Shown: in pieces, positions 30,010 through 37,193 of the stretch | Numbering within the stretch: the stretch's first letter is position 1 | How the letters are laid out: every line of letters starts with the position of its first letter | Assembly (NCBI GenBank): GCA_019186985.1 | Contig: JABARQ010000017.1 | Span: forward strand, 62,001-126,000 | Reading direction: 5' to 3' | From: Prosthecobacter sp. | GTDB taxonomy: Bacteria; Verrucomicrobiota; Verrucomicrobiia; Verrucomicrobiales; Verrucomicrobiaceae | Length of the DNA stretch: 64,000 nt | Notes under the pieces: model-generated | Database searches by the model: none | The model's input: only the letters and a program-made list of their open reading frames with translations | Told to the model about the DNA's origin: nothing | Translations under genes and position numbers: made by a program

Positions 30010-30320
30010 CCGTGAACCGAAAAGCCTCCGGAAAGCGCGCCGTGGTCATCAAGGCCCTGGCGCATTCCTCACGCCTGCTCATCGCCGAGGCGTTGATGGA
30101 GGGGGAGATGTGCGTGTGCGACCTGCGTGACCTTGTGGGGGCGGACATGTCCACGGTTTCGAAGCACCTCAGCTTGATGCGCGAGGCCGGCGTGCTCTCC
30201 TGTGAAAAGCGCGGCCTGAACATCTACTACCGCCTCGCCTGCGACTGCCTGGGAGACTTTCTGCGCTGCGTCGACCAGATCGCACCGGGAAAAAAGTGCG
30301 CCGCCAAGTCCTGCTGCTGA
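30006..30320 (+). CDS. arsR: ArsR-family metalloregulator
   Basis: This 104-residue winged-helix repressor is the first gene of the arsenic operon. The As(III)-binding pair Cys36/Cys38 lies in EMCVCDLRDLVGADMSTVSKHL, equivalent to the ELCVCDL motif of plasmid R773 ArsR, and the DNA-recognition helix follows directly. Extra cysteines occur at about 66, 79, 81 and 88, and the C-terminus ends KSCC, giving more soft-metal ligands than usual. It probably releases the inverted-repeat operator at its own start when As(III) or Sb(III) binds. DUF6428 follows after 6 bp. Confidence 0.93.
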   Translation: MPVNRKASGKRAVVIKALAHSSRLLIAEALMEGEMCVCDLRDLVGADMSTVSKHLSLMREAGVLSCEKRGLNIYYRLACDCLGDFLRCVDQIAPGKKCAAKSCC

Positions 30321-30326
30321 CCTTCC

Positions 30327-30812
30327 ATGAACACTGCTGAGTTCATCTCCAACCTTCAAGCTCATTCCGACAAGCCGCTGGGCTTCATCCTGCCGGACGG
30401 CGGCATGATCCCCGCCCACTTTCACATCACCGAGGTGGGGCATGTGACGAAGCGCTTCATCGACTGCGGCGGCACTCGGCGTGTGCAGGAGACCTGCCTG
30501 CTGCAGACCTGGGTGCATGACGATGTCGACCACCGCCTTCATGCCGGAAAGCTGGCGTCCATCTTTGACAGGGCTGGTGACGTGCTGCCCTGCCATGAGC
30601 TGCCGGTTGAGGTCGAATACGAGGATTTTGTCGTCGCCCAGTTTCCGGTGGAGTCAGCCGAGGAGGTGGATGGCGTGCTCTGCTTTCGTCTTGGCCTGAA
30701 ACACACCGACTGCCTGGCGCGTGGCATCTGCCTGCCGGGGGAATGCGGTCCTGCACCGGCCAAGGAGTCGTCCGCCGCCCCCTGCTGCAAGCCGGGGACA
30801 AAGTGCTGCTGA
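30327..30812 (+). CDS. DUF6428 protein of ars operons
   Basis: This is a 161-residue cytoplasmic protein that I recognise as the DUF6428 type found in bacterial arsenic operons. Visible features are FILPDGGMIPAHFHITEVGHVTKRFIDCGG, split here as GMIPAHFHITEVG and TKRFIDCGG, then QTWVHDDVDHRLHAGKL. The His-containing first part recalls a small beta-barrel fold, while the C-terminus holds a cysteine cluster (CLARGICLPGEC and PCCKPGTKCC) suited to As(III) or other thiophilic metals. The function is unknown. Its position between arsR and the aquaporin, 6 and 9 bp away, shows it is part of the arsenic response. Confidence 0.75.
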   Translation: MNTAEFISNLQAHSDKPLGFILPDGGMIPAHFHITEVGHVTKRFIDCGGTRRVQETCLLQTWVHDDVDHRLHAGKLASIFDRAGDVLPCHELPVEVEYEDFVVAQFPVESAEEVDGVLCFRLGLKHTDCLARGICLPGECGPAPAKESSAAPCCKPGTKCC

Positions 30813-30821
30813 CCAACTTCT

Positions 30822-31484
30822 ATGAAAAAGCTTCTCGCAGAACTGCTCGGCACCTTCACGCTCGTCTTTGCGGGCACGGGGGCCATTGTGATCAACGCCG
30901 CCTCCCAGGGGGCCATCACTCATGCAGGCGTCGCCCTGGTCTTCGGCCTCGTCGTGCTGGCGATGATCCACACCTTCGGGGATGTGAGCGGGGCGCATTT
31001 GAACCCGGCGGTGACACTGGCCTTTGCGGCGGCGGGCCGTTTTGCCTGGAGGGAGACGCCGGGGTATCTTGCCTCGCAGGCCTGCGGTGCGCTGGGGGCG
31101 AGTTCCTTGCTGTGCTTTTTGTTTCCTCAGGACAGCACCTTTCTCGGGGCCACGCTGCCGGCGGGAGAAGCGATGCAGAGCTTCATCCTGGAGGGGGTGC
31201 TGACCGGGATTCTCATGCTGACCATTCTCAGCGTCTCAACCGGGGCGAAGGAGAAGGGCATCACCGCCGGCATCTCCATCGGAGGCGTCATCGCCCTGGA
31301 GGCCCTGTTTGCAGGCCCTGTCAGCGGGGCGTCGATGAATCCCTTCCGCTCCCTGGCGCCGGCCCTGGTGTCGGGTCATCTCGACCACCTCTGGATCTAT
31401 CTTCTCGCGCCCTTGCTGGGCGCATTGCTCGCCGTTCCCCTGTGCATGGGCGTCCGTGAACCCGGCTGCTGCAGGTGCTGCTGA
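30822..31484 (+). CDS. aqpS: MIP-family aquaglyceroporin, AqpS-like arsenite channel
   Basis: This is a 220-residue channel with six hydrophobic segments in the MIP pattern. The first pore motif is canonical (SGAHLNPAVTLAF). The second reads SGASMNPFRSLAPAL, with NPF replacing the usual NPA while the selectivity-filter Arg is kept. MIP channels in ars operons (AqpS of Sinorhizobium meliloti) let arsenite leave the cell down its gradient after reduction by ArsC. No ArsB or Acr3 pump is present in this operon, so the channel is the only evident route across the membrane. The protein ends in a Cys-rich tail (CCRCC). The name is given by context and family. Confidence 0.85.
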   Translation: MKKLLAELLGTFTLVFAGTGAIVINAASQGAITHAGVALVFGLVVLAMIHTFGDVSGAHLNPAVTLAFAAAGRFAWRETPGYLASQACGALGASSLLCFLFPQDSTFLGATLPAGEAMQSFILEGVLTGILMLTILSVSTGAKEKGITAGISIGGVIALEALFAGPVSGASMNPFRSLAPALVSGHLDHLWIYLLAPLLGALLAVPLCMGVREPGCCRCC

Positions 31485-31504
31485 TCTTGTCCTGCTTCAC
31501 CACG

Positions 31505-31834
31505 ATGAAAACGCTTCAAGTTTATGATCCGCCCATGTGCTGTTCGACGGGCATCTGCGGCCCCAGTGTCGATCCTGATCTCGTGAACTTTGCAGCAGTG
31601 CTTTCCCAGCTCGCCGGGCTGGGAGTCAGGGTGGAGCGGTACAACCTTGGCCAGCAGCCGCTGGCCTTTGCCACCAACGCGGCGGTCAGGACGGCCCTGG
31701 AAAAGGAAGGCGTGGGTGTGCTGCCGCTCATCTTTCTGAATGGGGAGGTTTATCTCAAGGGGCGCTATCCAAGTCATGATGAACGTCCTGTCTTTTTTCG
31801 GGCGGCCTTGGGAGTCAAGGAGGAGGAATCGTGA
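31505..31834 (+). CDS. arsD: Arsenic metallochaperone ArsD
   Basis: This is a 109-residue thioredoxin-fold chaperone. The As(III)-binding residues Cys12, Cys13 and Cys18 (YDPPMCCSTGICGPSVDPDL) match E. coli plasmid ArsD exactly in position. VLPLIFLNGEVYLKGRYPS is the conserved cis-Pro region. ArsD delivers As(III) to ArsA and raises its ATPase activity. I chose the ATG at 31505, the position that aligns the cysteines. The stop overlaps the arsA GTG start by 4 bp (GTGA), so ArsD and ArsA should be made in linked amounts. Confidence 0.95.
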   Translation: MKTLQVYDPPMCCSTGICGPSVDPDLVNFAAVLSQLAGLGVRVERYNLGQQPLAFATNAAVRTALEKEGVGVLPLIFLNGEVYLKGRYPSHDERPVFFRAALGVKEEES

Positions 31835-33645
31835 ACCTGCCCCTGTTTCAGCCTGCCAACGCCACGCGGTTCCTTTTTTTCACCGGCAAAGGCGGCGTCG
31901 GCAAAACATCACTTTCCTGCGCCACCGCACTGAGCCTGGCAGAGGCCGGGCGCCGTGTCCTGCTGGTCAGCACGGATCCGGCGTCCAACCTTGACGAGGT
32001 TCTGCAAACCAGGCTGGCCGGCCGGCCGACGCCGGTGCCCGATGTTCCGGGGCTGGATGCCATGAACATCAACCCGGTGGAGGCCGCCGCCGCCTATCGT
32101 GAGCGATTGATCGGTCCGATGCGCGGACTGCTGCCCGAGGCCGCCTTGCGCAGCATGGCGGAGCAGCTCTCCGGCTCCTGCACGGTGGAGATCGCCGCGT
32201 TTGATGAATTTTCCGGACTCATCGGCGATGCCGGGGCGGACACCGGCCATGACCACATCATCTTCGACACCGCCCCGACGGGACATACGCTGCGCCTGAT
32301 GAGCCTGGCGAAGGCCTGGGACCAGTTTCTGGACGCCAACACCAGCGGCACCTCCTGCCTCGGGCCGCTGGCGGGGCTGGAAAAGCAGCGCGCCGTCTAT
32401 GAGGCCACCGTTCGAACGCTTGCCGATGCAACGCTCACCACGCTGTTGTTGGTGAGCCGTCCTCAGCGGACCTCGCTGAAGGAAGCTGCACGCACCTCCG
32501 CAGAACTGCGCCACCTGGGCATGGAAAACCAACGCCTGATTATCAATGGCGTCTTCAAGGCACGCGATCCTGCGGACAAGGTGGCCCTTGCCATGCAGCA
32601 GCGGGGTGAAAAGGCCATGCAGGATGCAGAGGACTTCATCGGCGGACTGCCTGGCTTCGCCGTGCCTCTGCGGGCGGTGAACATTCTTGGCATCGAAGGC
32701 CTCCGGCTTCTGCTCAAGTCGGAGGATGAGGTCATGCAGCCGCACCGTCAGCTCGCGTCAGCTTCATGGCAGCCGCCTGCATTCACGGACCTTGCGGACG
32801 TTCTGAAGGACTTCGAGCAGCCTGGCCATGGGGTCATCATGACCATGGGCAAGGGAGGGGTTGGAAAGACCACCGTGGCCGCCGCCATCGCCGTACATCT
32901 CGCCCATCGCGGCCACCGTGTGCACTTAAGCACCACGGACCCCGCCGCACATCTGGCGCAGACCTTGGATGGCTGGGTTGAAAACCTCACGCTCAGCCGG
33001 ATCGACCCCGCCGCGGAAACCGCCGCCTACACCCAGGAGGTGCTTTGCACCCAGGGTGCACGGATGGACGAGGCCGGGCGTGCCCTCCTTGAAGAGGACC
33101 TGCGTTCGCCCTGCACCGAGGAGATCGCAGTCTTCCGTGCCTTCGCCCGGGAGGTGGGCAGGGGGAAGGATCGTTTTGTGGTTCTGGACACGGCGCCCAC
33201 GGGGCACACGCTCCTGCTGCTGGACGCCAGCCAGGCCTATCAACGTGAACTGGAGAGGCAGGCCCGCAGCACCCAGCCGGACGAGGTCATGCACCTTCTG
33301 GAGAGTCTGCGCGACCCGGAATACACACGCATTCTGCTGGTCACCCTGCCGGAGGCCACGCCTGTTCATGAGGCGGCCGCCCTTCAGGAAGACCTGCGAC
33401 GCGCCCGCATCGAGCCATACGCCTGGGTCATCAATCAAAGCCTGCTGCAAAGCGGCACCAGCGACCCCTTGCTGTGCCTGCGTGAGCAGAACGAGCACCG
33501 TTACATCAATGAAGTCGCGGGCCGTCTGGCACGTCGGACGGTGCTTCTTCCCTGGCAGCCGGAGGAGCCGTCAGGCTCCGGGCCACTGCTGCGCCTCGCC
33601 TCCAGGAATCCTCCGCATCCTCAGCCATCAACCAGCATCCCATGA
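31831..33645 (+). CDS. arsA: Arsenite-stimulated ATPase ArsA
   Basis: This is a 604-residue tandem ATPase with two homologous halves. The first P-loop is GKGGVGKTS (residues 19-27), the second GKGGVGKTT near 340. Each half has the signal-transduction motif DTAPTGHTL (about 150 and 453). The length matches classical ArsA (about 583 aa). The start is GTG, overlapping the arsD stop, with a strong AGGAGGA Shine-Dalgarno just upstream. ArsA normally powers the ArsB or Acr3 efflux permease; neither is encoded in this operon or elsewhere in the window, so the partner must be distant, replaced by the aquaporin, or absent. Confidence 0.95.
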   Translation: MNLPLFQPANATRFLFFTGKGGVGKTSLSCATALSLAEAGRRVLLVSTDPASNLDEVLQTRLAGRPTPVPDVPGLDAMNINPVEAAAAYRERLIGPMRGLLPEAALRSMAEQLSGSCTVEIAAFDEFSGLIGDAGADTGHDHIIFDTAPTGHTLRLMSLAKAWDQFLDANTSGTSCLGPLAGLEKQRAVYEATVRTLADATLTTLLLVSRPQRTSLKEAARTSAELRHLGMENQRLIINGVFKARDPADKVALAMQQRGEKAMQDAEDFIGGLPGFAVPLRAVNILGIEGLRLLLKSEDEVMQPHRQLASASWQPPAFTDLADVLKDFEQPGHGVIMTMGKGGVGKTTVAAAIAVHLAHRGHRVHLSTTDPAAHLAQTLDGWVENLTLSRIDPAAETAAYTQEVLCTQGARMDEAGRALLEEDLRSPCTEEIAVFRAFAREVGRGKDRFVVLDTAPTGHTLLLLDASQAYQRELERQARSTQPDEVMHLLESLRDPEYTRILLVTLPEATPVHEAAALQEDLRRARIEPYAWVINQSLLQSGTSDPLLCLREQNEHRYINEVAGRLARRTVLLPWQPEEPSGSGPLLRLASRNPPHPQPSTSIP

Positions 33646-34157
33646 CACCCACCATCCTCATTCTCTGCACCGGCAACTCCTGCCGCTCACACCTCGCCGA
33701 AGGCATCCTGCGCCGAGCCCTGGGCGATGACTTCCATGTCGCCAGCGCGGGCTCAAAGCCTGCGGGCTATGTGCATCCACTGGCCATCAGGGCGATGGCC
33801 GAGATCGGCATCGACATCAGCGGCCATCATTCCAAGCATCTGAACGAATTCCTCGGCCAGCAGGTGGAGACCGTCATCACGGTCTGTGGCAACGCGGACC
33901 AGGCCTGCCCGATGTTTCCCGGGCAGGTGAACCGTCATCACTGGGGCTTTGACGATCCTGCCCATGCGACCGGGGACGAGGAGGCGCAGATGGCGGTCTT
34001 CCGCCGGGTGCGTGATGAAATCCGCGATGTCTTTGAATCTTATGCCTCAGGGCGCAAGGATCAGCGGGCGATGAAGCAGGATTCCCAGGTGCTGGTGGCC
34101 CAGGCTTATGCTGCCGGACGTGAGGACGAATCCCAGATGCAGGGCGGGGCGGTCTAG
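33642..34157 (+). CDS. arsC: Thioredoxin-coupled arsenate reductase ArsC (LMW-phosphatase type)
   Basis: This is a 171-residue enzyme that reduces As(V) to As(III). The phosphatase-like loop CTGNSCRSH gives nucleophile Cys9. Cys82 and Cys89 ([10 protein letters not shown]) complete the cysteine triad known from Staphylococcus aureus ArsC (Cys10, 82, 89), so it should use thioredoxin. The downstream Asp is in HWGFDDPA. It is longer than the usual 130-140 aa by a polar, Gln-rich tail of about 30 residues with no recognised role. The start overlaps the arsA stop by 4 bp (ATGA). It is the last gene of the operon. Confidence 0.93.
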   Translation: MTPTILILCTGNSCRSHLAEGILRRALGDDFHVASAGSKPAGYVHPLAIRAMAEIGIDISGHHSKHLNEFLGQQVETVITVCGNADQACPMFPGQVNRHHWGFDDPAHATGDEEAQMAVFRRVRDEIRDVFESYASGRKDQRAMKQDSQVLVAQAYAAGREDESQMQGGAV

Positions 34158-34328
34158 GCTGCTTCTCCAAACATTCATCGGATTGCCAATGGCGGGGAAG
34201 CCTCACCAGCGGAGTCATTCACTTTTCGGCCAGGGGGCGGGAGACCCCATGCTCACCTTTCATTGGGGATTTTTTGAGTAATGACCCATGGGGCGGCCGG
34301 GCTTTCGCTGCCTGGATGCGGCCCACTG

Positions 34329-34365
34329 GCAAACAAAAAGGATGACTCCGTGCGGGGTCATCCTT
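34329..34365 (-). terminator. Terminator of the HMA-domain gene
   Basis: The inverted repeat AAGGATGAC / GTCATCCTT (34338-34346 and 34357-34365) is followed on the minus strand by TTTTTGTTT, 28 bp after the stop of the exported HMA gene. It lies opposite the end of the arsenic operon. Confidence 0.75.
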
Positions 34366-34392
34366 CTGCGGTTCTGAGGCTGTGGGAGGGGC

Positions 34393-34719
34393 TCAGTCCT
34401 TCCGGCTCAGGCTGGTGATCGTGTAGTTCTTGGCATAGGTGCCGAGGGCCTCTATGGCCGCCTCCTTGGTGATGCCGCCGCCTCCGGCCACGATGATGAG
34501 CTTCTTCTCCTCGGCCTCGGGCGTCTCGCCGGGCTTCACATCGACGCTGATGATGTCCGGAAGCCTCTGCTTGAGGGCGCCGGCGACATGCTCCTTGCAG
34601 GAGACGCAGACCACGCCGGTGATCTTGCCTTCGTAGGTGACGGGCTGCTTTTCGTCGGCGGCGAGGGAGAGGCTGGCGGCGGTTAGGCTGAGGGCGAGGG
34701 TGAGGAGGAGGTGTTTCAT
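34393..34719 (-). CDS. Exported HMA-like metal-binding protein
   Basis: This is a 108-residue protein with Sec signal MKHLLLTLALSLTAASLSLAA. The rest is a single ferredoxin-like HMA domain whose metal site is CVSC (GVVCVSCKEHVAGALKQRLP), in place of the usual GMTCxxC. GMT is not present. It should bind a thiophilic metal in the periplasm, by analogy with MerP or CopZ. The ATG at 34719 starts the signal. It lies downstream of a secreted rhodanese but each gene has its own terminator, so they are separate units. Closeness to the arsenic operon suggests a metal-handling neighbourhood. Confidence 0.78.
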   Translation of the reverse strand: MKHLLLTLALSLTAASLSLAADEKQPVTYEGKITGVVCVSCKEHVAGALKQRLPDIISVDVKPGETPEAEEKKLIIVAGGGGITKEAAIEALGTYAKNYTITSLSRKD

Positions 34720-34739
34720 GACGGTGGGGGTGCTGGACA

Positions 34740-34778
34740 CAAAAAAGCCGGGATGTGGATATTGTCCAGCATCCCGGC
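34740..34778 (-). terminator. Terminator of the rhodanese gene
   Basis: The inverted repeat GCCGGGATG / CATCCCGGC (34747-34755 and 34770-34778) is followed on the minus strand by TTTTTT, directly behind the rhodanese stop and before the HMA gene start. Confidence 0.8.
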
Positions 34779-34792
34779 CTTCAAGGAGAGGC

Positions 34793-35170
34793 TTACTTCT
34801 CGAGGGTTTCACCGGCCTTCTTCCAGCCGGAGATGCCGGCGGAGAGGTGCTTCACGTTGGTGTAGCCAAGCTCGGCGGCCTTGTTGGCGGCCTTCTTGTA
34901 GGCGGAGCAGCTGGGGCCGCCACAGTAGGCCACCACGAGGGTGTTCTTGTCAGCCGGCAGGGCGCTCGCGAGGTCTCCGCCCTTGGAGGCGAAGTCGATG
35001 GCGCCAGGAACGTGGCCGGCGCTGTAGGAGGAGGAGCCGTTGACGTCGATGACGACGACCTTCTTCTCGGCGATGGCGGTCTTGAGGTCGGCGATGCTGA
35101 TGTCGGGGAACTCAGCGGCGAAGCCGGAGGCGGCGACGAGGGAGAGCGCAAGGGTGAGCAGTTTCTTCAT
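34793..35170 (-). CDS. Exported single-domain rhodanese
   Basis: This is a 125-residue protein: signal peptide MKKLLTLALSLVAASGFAA followed by one rhodanese homology domain. The active-site loop is YCGGPSCSAYKKA, so the catalytic cysteine (CGGPSC) is intact and a second cysteine lies five residues later. SSYSAGHVPGAIDF is the typical substrate-side motif. Exported rhodaneses move sulfane sulfur or bind thiols outside the cytoplasm; PspE is a small example. It has its own terminator, and the HMA gene follows downstream. The substrate is unknown. Confidence 0.88.
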   Translation of the reverse strand: MKKLLTLALSLVAASGFAAEFPDISIADLKTAIAEKKVVVIDVNGSSSYSAGHVPGAIDFASKGGDLASALPADKNTLVVAYCGGPSCSAYKKAANKAAELGYTNVKHLSAGISGWKKAGETLEK

Positions 35171-35324
35171 GGTAGGTTTGGATGTTTGGTTTGTTGATTT
35201 GGGGCCGCGGTTCAGACGGCCATGTCAGACGCGTCATGCGGAGGTTTATTCCCGCAGAGGCGCAGATAGCTGTCTGATACGTCCGAAGCCGTTGAATCGT
35301 GCAACGAAAATCACCGCCCCTTTC

Positions 35325-35672
35325 TTAGCCCACATACTGGGTGATGAAGCCCTCGTTGCCCTCCGGGTCGCGGTACCGGCCCAGCAGGATGGGTTCGCCC
35401 TCCCTTTGGTTGGGCATTTCAAGGATCATCCCCCCGTGCTTTTCGACCAGGTCCACCGCCGCAAAGACGTCCTCAAGCTGGAAGCTCAGCCCGGTGGGGT
35501 TGGGGGAGCCGTCATGGCCGCCGTGAAAGGCGATGATGGCCGTGCCGAAGGCCAGCTCACTCCAGAATTCGCTCACAAAGATATCATCGAGGCCGAACAC
35601 AGCCCGGTAAAACCCCACGGCCCTGGGCATGTGGGCGGCCAGGAGCATGAACTTGACCTTCTCCGGGCGCAT
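35325..35672 (-). CDS. VOC-family (glyoxalase/dioxygenase superfamily) protein
   Basis: This is a 115-residue single-module vicinal-oxygen-chelate protein. It has the typical start (VKFMLLAAHMPRAVGFYRAVFGLD) and end (GRYRDPEGNEGFITQ), with the paired beta-alpha-beta-beta-beta pattern. Potential metal ligands are a His in AFHGGHDG and the Glu in DPEGNEG. Members include glyoxalase I, dioxygenases and antibiotic-binding proteins, so the specific function cannot be assigned. Its start is 28 bp upstream of the minus-strand coiled-coil gene's end, no operon partner is evident. Confidence 0.8.
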   Translation of the reverse strand: MRPEKVKFMLLAAHMPRAVGFYRAVFGLDDIFVSEFWSELAFGTAIIAFHGGHDGSPNPTGLSFQLEDVFAAVDLVEKHGGMILEMPNQREGEPILLGRYRDPEGNEGFITQYVG

Positions 35673-35699
35673 GGGGGGCGGCAGGGGGAAAGCAGGCGA

Positions 35700-36212
35700 T
35701 CAGGCGGCGGCCGAGCCCGACTTGCCGCCGGACGTGGCGTTTTCCGGCAGCGGCTGGGTGCCGTTTCCGGCGCTGCCGGTGCTGGAGCCGATCAGCTTGC
35801 GGAAGATCTTCTGGGGGAAGGAGGAGCCCTTTTCCTCGGCCTCGATCTGAGAAAGTGCGGAGGACTTGGCCAGCTCCCAGGCCGGAGCAAAGCCGGGGGC
35901 GTTGATCATCATGTGCTTCTCGGCCCGGGCGAGGACCTCCAGCTCACGGCCCAGCTTGTTGTCAGGCTTTTCGTTCAGCCGGGCGATCTGCACCCGCAGG
36001 CTTTCGTTCTCCGAGGCAAGCCGTGTCTTCTCCTTGTTGGTCTCCTGCATCTGGCGGGCCTCCAGCTCGAGCTTGTCGCTCAGATGGGTCTTGTAGCGGC
36101 GGAACTCGCCCTTGGTCCTCCAGTGGCTGACGACGGCCATGACCAGGAAGATGGCGCCCAGGCCCAGGCCCATGCAGAAGGTGTAAAAGGGGTTGGTGAA
36201 AATATCGAGCAT
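35700..36212 (-). CDS. Membrane-anchored coiled-coil protein
   Basis: This is a 170-residue protein of unknown function. An N-terminal membrane helix (TFCMGLGLGAIFLVMAVVSHW, about residues 10-30) is followed by a long charged helix (about 33-85, rich in K, E, R and Q: KLELEARQMQETNKEKTRL), probably coiled coil. A middle region (LARAEKHMMINAPGFAPAWE) and a Ser/Gly/Ala-rich tail follow. The topology resembles the YhcB/DUF1043-type anchored proteins, but I see no clear match. It lies divergent from the HTH-MBL gene. Confidence 0.55.
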   Translation of the reverse strand: MLDIFTNPFYTFCMGLGLGAIFLVMAVVSHWRTKGEFRRYKTHLSDKLELEARQMQETNKEKTRLASENESLRVQIARLNEKPDNKLGRELEVLARAEKHMMINAPGFAPAWELAKSSALSQIEAEEKGSSFPQKIFRKLIGSSTGSAGNGTQPLPENATSGGKSGSAAA

Positions 36213-36311
36213 AAGGGAAATCTAAGTGAGGAATCCTGAATCGGAAAACTGATTTTATGAGCCCCATTTGGCGCTTGCCGCCGGGCAAGGGTTGTTTTTG
36301 GATGGCCGGGC

Positions 36312-37124
36312 ATGAGCATCCCCCTCGAAGATTTCTTCAATGACGTGGTCGGCAAATCCCAGCGCGGCCTGGGTTTCACCGTGGAATCCCTCGCTGAAAA
36401 GGCCGGGGTCAGCCCTGCGGAGGTGGAGGCGGCGAAGGACGGTGACAAGAACCACGCCGTTCTGCTGAAACTGGCGGCTGCCCTGGGCTTGCACGGCCCC
36501 TCCCTGGTGACCCTGGCGGAGGGGGGCTGGAAGCCGCAGCCGTTGGCTCTCGAAGGCCTTGCCCAGTTCAACACGACCTACCACGACATGACGGTGAACG
36601 CCTATCTGGTCTGGGATGCTGAAACCGGTGAGGCCGCCGCCTTTGACACCGGTGCCACGGCGGTGCCCATGCGCCGGAAGCTTGATGAACTGGGGCTGAG
36701 GCTGAAATACCTGTTCCTGACCCACACCCACCCGGATCATGTGGCGGACATCGCCACGCTGGCTGCGGACGAAGTGTGGGTCAGCTCCCGTGAGCCGCAT
36801 CCGGAGGCACGGTCCTTCGAGCCCGGCACATCCTGGCGTCTTGGATCCCTCTCGATCGAGGCCCGCTCCACCTGGGGGCATTCCAAAGGGGGGACGACCT
36901 ATGTCATCCGCGGCCTGGCCCGTCCCGTGGCGGTGGTGGGCGACGCCCTCTTCGCCAGCTCGATGGGAGGCGGCATGGTTTCCTTTGCGGACGCCCTGGC
37001 CACCAACCGCAAGGAAATCTTCACCCTGCCGGATGAAACGGTTGTCGCTCCGGGCCATGGACCGCTGACGACCGTGGGCGAGGAGAAGCGGCACAACCCC
37101 TTCTATCCCGAGTTCAAGTCCTGA
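36312..37124 (+). CDS. Metallo-beta-lactamase-fold hydrolase with N-terminal HTH domain
   Basis: This is a 270-residue two-part protein. Residues about 15-62 look like a Cro/CI-type helix-turn-helix (GFTVESLAEKAGVSPAEVEAA ... LLKLAAALGLH, shown split). From about 75 on it is an MBL-fold hydrolase of glyoxalase II type: metal motif THTHPDH (His138, His140, Asp142, His143), then STWGHSKGGTTYV, VVGDALFA and VAPGHGP. Glyoxalase II-type enzymes hydrolyse thioesters such as S-lactoylglutathione. A fused DNA-binding-like domain is unusual and may be regulatory or may act as a structural module. It is a single gene, 70 bp upstream of the LMF gene. Confidence 0.85.
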   Translation: MSIPLEDFFNDVVGKSQRGLGFTVESLAEKAGVSPAEVEAAKDGDKNHAVLLKLAAALGLHGPSLVTLAEGGWKPQPLALEGLAQFNTTYHDMTVNAYLVWDAETGEAAAFDTGATAVPMRRKLDELGLRLKYLFLTHTHPDHVADIATLAADEVWVSSREPHPEARSFEPGTSWRLGSLSIEARSTWGHSKGGTTYVIRGLARPVAVVGDALFASSMGGGMVSFADALATNRKEIFTLPDETVVAPGHGPLTTVGEEKRHNPFYPEFKS

Positions 37125-37193
37125 CCCAATCGTTGGTTGGGCAGGTGTCGCTGATGGCGGGGCAAAGGCTGAACCCAGGACGAAAAGCAGGTC

